Shown here: piece by piece, positions 62,812 to 64,000 of the stretch | Layout of the letters: every line of letters starts with the position of its first letter | How positions within the stretch are numbered: position 1 is the stretch's first letter | NCBI RefSeq assembly: GCF_000238275.3 | Contig: NZ_AHCF03000003.1 | Location: 930,001 to 994,000 of the forward strand | DNA length: 64,000 nucleotides | DNA from: Pseudoalteromonas undina | GTDB lineage: Bacteria; Pseudomonadota; Gammaproteobacteria; Enterobacterales; Alteromonadaceae | Direction: 5' to 3' | Program-made: the position numbers and the translations under genes | Notes under the pieces: generated by a model | What the model was told of the DNA's origin: nothing | What the model saw: only the letters and a program-made list of their open reading frames with translations | Databases searched by the model: none

Positions 62812-64000
62812 TTAAAGAGGGCTGTGGATTAATGCTATGGCCTCTGTTGCTGTAACAGGTTTTGATTTTAAAAAGCCTTGCCCATAATCACATTGGGTTT
62901 TTTGTAAAATAGTAAGTTGCTCAGCGGTTTCTATTCCTTCTGCAATAACAATAAGATCTAAAGAAATAGCCAAGGTTAAGATAGCATCTATTAATGGGTT
63001 AGCAGTGGTTTTTAAGTTATCAATAAAGCTTTTATCAATTTTCATTACATGAATTGGCAGTTGGTGCAAGTAGCCTAGAGCTGAATAGCCTGTACCAAAA
63101 TCATCAAGGCAAAGCAACACTTTTAAAGGTGATAACCCTTGTATAATTTGCGTCGCTAATTCTAAATTTTCGATCAGTCCCGATTCAGTTATCTCAAGAC
63201 ACAATGAGCCCAGTGGTAGGTGGTGTTTTTTATAAATACTATGGAGCTGCTCTACAAATTCTAAACTGGCAAAGTGTCGAGAAGATACATTAACCGTGAC
63301 ACGTAAAAAGCGATGCCCTTGTTGTTGCCACAAAGCAATATGTTGCGCTGCGAGGTCTAGTAAATGTAAATCTAAGTTAATAATTTGCCCGGTCTTTTCA
63401 GCAATTGGAATAAAGTCGTTCGGTGATATAAACCTTTTTTTTGGGTGATGCCAACGTACGAGAGCTTCAAATCCTATAACCTCGCCACTGTTAATAGTAA
63501 AGATAGGCTGAAAATACAGTTCAAATTCATTATGCTCAATACCGTGCTGTAAATCGTTTTCAAGATCTGCATGCGTTTTTAGCTTATTGCGCATCACGTT
63601 ATTAAAAAATTTAACTTGGCCACGCCCAGATGATTTTGCCTCATACATAGCTGCATCTGATTGTTGCAATAATACAAATGCTTCATCGTCTACGCTGTCA
63701 CTAAATGCAACGCCAATACAGGTGGAGGGCTGCAGTAAATGGCCATCAATATTAACGGGTTCAGATAGTGCCGCTTTAATGCGAGTAAGGGCATCGTTTA
63801 CTTGGTCACGATGACTGAGGTTTTCCATAAAAATAGCAAACTCATCGCCACCTAAGCGAGAAAAGGTATCGGTATTGCGTACCGTTTGAGTAATGAGTTT
63901 ACATATAGCAATTAAAAAGTGATCACCTACTTCGTGACCTAACGAATCATTAATACTCTTAAAGCGATCAAAATCAAGGTAAAGCAGGGCATGAAAAGTG
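62812..64000 (-). CDS. GGDEF-EAL cyclic-di-GMP protein (partial, N-terminus cut by window edge)
   Basis: The frame continues unbroken to the window end, so the N-terminus is missing. The visible part has a canonical GGDEF domain (RLGGDEF, coded near 63840-63870) with an intact RxxD inhibitory site (RNTD) five residues before it, and a complete EAL domain: FEALVRW, DDFGTGYSAL and IAEGIET. An enzyme of this make-up can make and break c-di-GMP; which activity prevails is not told by sequence. Confidence 0.93.
   Translation of the reverse strand, partial: TFHALLYLDFDRFKSINDSLGHEVGDHFLIAICKLITQTVRNTDTFSRLGGDEFAIFMENLSHRDQVNDALTRIKAALSEPVNIDGHLLQPSTCIGVAFSDSVDDEAFVLLQQSDAAMYEAKSSGRGQVKFFNNVMRNKLKTHADLENDLQHGIEHNEFELYFQPIFTINSGEVIGFEALVRWHHPKKRFISPNDFIPIAEKTGQIINLDLHLLDLAAQHIALWQQQGHRFLRVTVNVSSRHFASLEFVEQLHSIYKKHHLPLGSLCLEITESGLIENLELATQIIQGLSPLKVLLCLDDFGTGYSALGYLHQLPIHVMKIDKSFIDNLKTTANPLIDAILTLAISLDLIVIAEGIETAEQLTILQKTQCDYGQGFLKSKPVTATEAIALIHSPL

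Overview
The window looks like an ordinary chromosomal stretch of a marine gammaproteobacterium of the order Alteromonadales, most probably Pseudoalteromonas. This is inferred from the AT-rich base use, the protein content (TonB-dependent receptor with tryptophan-halogenase, DUF6445 and SapC proteins; VC2046-, DUF6172-, DUF2897- and DUF2069-type proteins) and gammaproteobacterial gene orders such as arsC(yfgD)-bepA-perM and pabB-nudL-sdaA. I see no phage, insertion sequence, CRISPR array, rRNA operon or replication origin. Almost all genes are intact. Only the two ends are cut: a DUF2897-type gene on the left and a GGDEF-EAL gene on the right.

Layout. 1-3.2 kb: envelope genes (DUF2897, PagL-like lipid A deacylase, an orphan MlaC-like lipid carrier, an ankyrin membrane protein). 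3.2-10.6 kb: wrbA, arsC and bepA on the minus strand, then a TusA-like protein, PerM and a 751-residue fusion of cysteine desulfurase, metallo-beta-lactamase-fold and rhodanese domains on the plus strand. 10.8-14.9 kb: pgi, zwf and pgl. 15.4-21.5 kb: an uptake cluster of TonB receptor, tryptophan-halogenase-family protein, DUF6445 protein and SapC, bracketed by two NagR-like palindromes. 21.6-30.9 kb: a periplasmic asparaginase, HrpA, a receiver/PilZ pair, RlmI, an HD/VOC pair and an HD-GYP regulator. 30.9-34.2 kb: a large MHYT hybrid kinase that pairs with the HD-GYP protein. 34.4-41.9 kb: a metallopeptidase, two identical tRNA-Tyr genes, small conserved proteins, SulA with a LexA box, a purine permease and CysB. 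42-49.3 kb: sdaA, nudL, pabB, class I fumarase, leucine dehydrogenase and a CAT-like acetyltransferase. 49.4-58 kb: a beta-propeller diguanylate cyclase, a LasA-like M23 protease, MtfA and a TolB-propeller amidohydrolase. 58-64 kb: a TetR/HPP divergent pair with a striking double operator, a Lys/Ala-rich protein, a Nif3-family protein, an ElyC-like protein, MetR and a GGDEF-EAL protein.

Themes. Sugar entry and oxidation (pgi, zwf, pgl) lies beside the TonB uptake cluster. Cyclic-di-GMP signalling recurs (PilZ, HD-GYP, GGEEF and GGDEF-EAL). Sulfur handling recurs as well (TusA-like, desulfurase fusion, CysB, MetR). The observations most worth pursuing are the three-domain sulfur fusion behind a hairpin that covers its ribosome binding site, the halogenase/SapC cluster with its paired operators, and the TetR/HPP operator. 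All functional calls rest on motif and family recognition by eye; no database search was run.
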